From: UBA12202 sp002691725
Lineage (GTDB): Bacteria; Pseudomonadota; Alphaproteobacteria; Puniceispirillales; UBA1172
Length of the DNA stretch: 64,000 nt
Direction: 5' to 3'
Assembly: GCA_965660675.1 (NCBI GenBank)
Contig: CBFIAU010000002.1
Span: forward strand, 242,814-306,813
Each line of letters begins with the position of its first letter. Position 1 is the stretch's first letter. This document shows positions 62,975 to 64,000 of this stretch, piece by piece. The position numbers and the translations under genes are program-made. Below the pieces are notes generated by a model. That model searched no databases. It had not been told where the DNA came from and was given only the letters and a program-made list of their open reading frames with translations.

Positions 62975-63451
62975 TTATTCTTTGGTGATTTTTTTCGCCT
63001 TTGAACTCGCGCCACCATCAGTTGAGGTAATGCTGATTTTGCGTGGTTTCATGGCTTCGGGAACCTCACGCTGAAGATCAATATGGAGCAATCCATTTTT
63101 CATGCTTGCGCCATTGATCTCAATGAAATCAGCTAGCTGGAAACGGCGCTCAAAGCTCCTTCCAGCAATGCCGCGATAAAGATATGTGTTGGCTTTTTCT
63201 TTTTGCTCATCCTGCTTGCCGCGAATAATCAGCATCTGGTCATGGACGGTTACATCAATATCTTCTTCTCCAAAACCAGCAACTGCCATAGTGATGCGAT
63301 AGCTATCACTGCCATGTTTTTCGATATTGTAGGGTGGCCAGTTTGACTGGCTGTCCAAATTGGTACCAGACATCAGATTATCGACCAGATTGGCCATGCG
63401 ATCAAATCCGATAGCGGAACGGAATACAGGGGTTAAATCAAGTGCATTCAT
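62975..63451 (-). CDS. Small heat-shock protein, Hsp20/IbpA family
   Basis: 158 aa. An alpha-crystallin domain with SYRITMAVAGFGEEDIDVTVHDQMLIIRGKQ and the YRGIAGRSFERRFQL strand region, then NGLLHIDLQREVPEAMKPRKI with the IxI-type end ISIT. The N-terminus (LTPVFRSAIGFDRMANLVD) is that of class A alphaproteobacterial proteins. It holds unfolding proteins during heat stress. A ROSE-like leader precedes it. Confidence 0.94.
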   Translation of the reverse strand: MNALDLTPVFRSAIGFDRMANLVDNLMSGTNLDSQSNWPPYNIEKHGSDSYRITMAVAGFGEEDIDVTVHDQMLIIRGKQDEQKEKANTYLYRGIAGRSFERRFQLADFIEINGASMKNGLLHIDLQREVPEAMKPRKISITSTDGGASSKAKKITKE

Positions 63452-63500
63452 TTTGCATCCTCCTTAAAGCAATGCTTCTGCCCTATGCGAGAGCAGATAA
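63452..63500 (-). promoter_or_regulatory. ROSE-like RNA thermometer candidate in the hsp20 leader
   Basis: In the minus-strand transcript, 63456-63474 reads CAUUGCUUUAAGGAGGAUG: the conserved UUGCU lies just 5' of, and can fold onto, the GGAGG ribosome-binding site with flanking CAU/AUG pairing, as in the last hairpin of ROSE elements. A second hairpin (CTGCTCT / AGGGCAG, 63478-63496) lies just upstream. ROSE elements regulate small heat-shock genes in many alphaproteobacteria. Temperature control itself is inferred. Confidence 0.6.
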
Positions 63501-63646
63501 GATTAATGTCGGGCATAAACCGTACCTAATGTCATGTGACCAATAGAATGTTTCATGCCGTTAACACCATTATGGCTGTTAACATGTCTTATATATGAAT
63601 GAAAAATTGAGTTTACAAGACCGCCCATAAAAAAGACGGGAGAGTT

Positions 63647-63868
63647 TTATTTGGTGCCAAGACCTGCAAAACGCTTATTAAAGCGGGCAACCTGACCACC
63701 AGAATCAACAATCCGGTGCTGACCAGTCCAGGCAGGATGCGACTTTGGATCAATATCCAGACGAATAACATCACCTTCTTTGCCCATCGTTGAGCGTGTC
63801 TCATACTCAGTGCCATCTGTCATGATGACTTTGATCGTGTGGTAATCCGGGTGTATGTCTTTTTTCAT
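63647..63868 (-). CDS. rpmE: 50S ribosomal protein L31
   Basis: 73 aa. MKKDIHPDYHTIKVIMTDG start and SHPAWTGQHRIVDSGGQVARFNKRFAGL end match L31. There are no cysteines, so this is the zinc-free (C-minus) form. A reading from 63892 would add eight residues; the ATG at 63866-63868 is the family start. Regions 63452-63646 and 63869-64000 hold nothing else that I recognise apart from the hsp20 leader. Confidence 0.93.
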   Translation of the reverse strand: MKKDIHPDYHTIKVIMTDGTEYETRSTMGKEGDVIRLDIDPKSHPAWTGQHRIVDSGGQVARFNKRFAGLGTK

Positions 63869-64000
63869 CGTAATCATCCTTAATATGCCCATTAATTCTT
63901 TGTGTTAGGCAGAATATAAAGCGGTTATATAGCCAAATCAGAGCAACCATGCAAGCCTAAACTCATGATTTTCCTGCGACCAATTATCTTTTGCCTTTTT

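Overview
The window looks like a chromosomal segment of a free-living alphaproteobacterium of moderate GC content. The neighbourhoods uvrC-pgsA-moaDE, lgt-midA-pgeF, DUF1285-Nudix-DUF6111-cca, YqeY-dnaG-rpoD and glyQ-glyS-ppdK are all alphaproteobacterial. A marine SAR116-like lineage is my best guess, but nothing here proves it. The sequence is a draft: carB carries a run of Ns (41440-41535), and several apparent breaks (a frameshift in an ArsR regulator, premature stops in hemF and in a holin gene) could be real or assembly errors.

Layout. 1-4.3 kb: the edge of a peptide/opine-type ABC importer (permease fragment plus Tat-exported binding protein), divergent from a tungstate-type permease/ATPase pair that has no binding protein beside it. 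4.3-7.1 kb: a sulfite-exporter-like (TSUP) operon with a TIGR02186 protein and a universal stress protein, a perfect palindrome at its promoter and a frameshifted ArsR gene upstream. 7.3-11.3 kb: DUF1285, CoA pyrophosphatase, DUF6111, CCA-adding enzyme, hemF. 11.5-14.2 kb: the cytochrome bc1 operon with a strong terminator. 14.3-21.0 kb: CWC zinc-ribbon-like protein, ychF, pth, rplY, prs, pgeF, midA-like, lgt. 21.2-26.3 kb: YbjN, proC, a TetR-like protein, CsaA, an OmpR/EnvZ-type two-component pair and a MarR gene divergent from ilvE. 27.2-34.9 kb: molybdenum cofactor genes (moaE, moaD, moeA, mobB), pgsA, uvrC, uvrB. 35.0-39.5 kb: aspartate aminotransferase, the molybdoenzyme msrP, an ELM1-like protein, an Lrp regulator, greA. 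39.5-48.8 kb: carB, carA, YqeY, dnaG, rpoD and a CAT-anticodon tRNA. 48.8-51.9 kb: a hydantoinase/glutamine-amidotransferase pair and a ribbon-helix-helix protein. 52.0-53.6 kb: a small phage- or gene-transfer-agent-type lysis island. 53.6-64.0 kb: polyprenyl synthase, DUF2007, a TrmN6-like methyltransferase, an S49 peptidase, glyQS, ppdK, hsp20, rpmE.

The most unusual items are: (1) the isolated lysis island, with a 3TM holin whose frame is broken by a UGA exactly at a conserved tryptophan, a DUF6127-like membrane protein and an M15 endopeptidase, beside a truncated S24 repressor-like fragment; (2) a pattern of two- or three-copy tandem duplications (mostly 12-16 bp, once 34 bp) at gene ends, linkers and junctions, seen at about ten places; (3) a ROSE-like RNA thermometer candidate in front of hsp20; (4) a pair of perfect DnaA boxes in the only intergenic gap longer than 300 bp, upstream of uvrC; (5) a perfect operator-like palindrome in front of the TSUP operon. 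Molybdenum metabolism (oxyanion uptake, cofactor assembly, MsrP) is spread over three places in the window.
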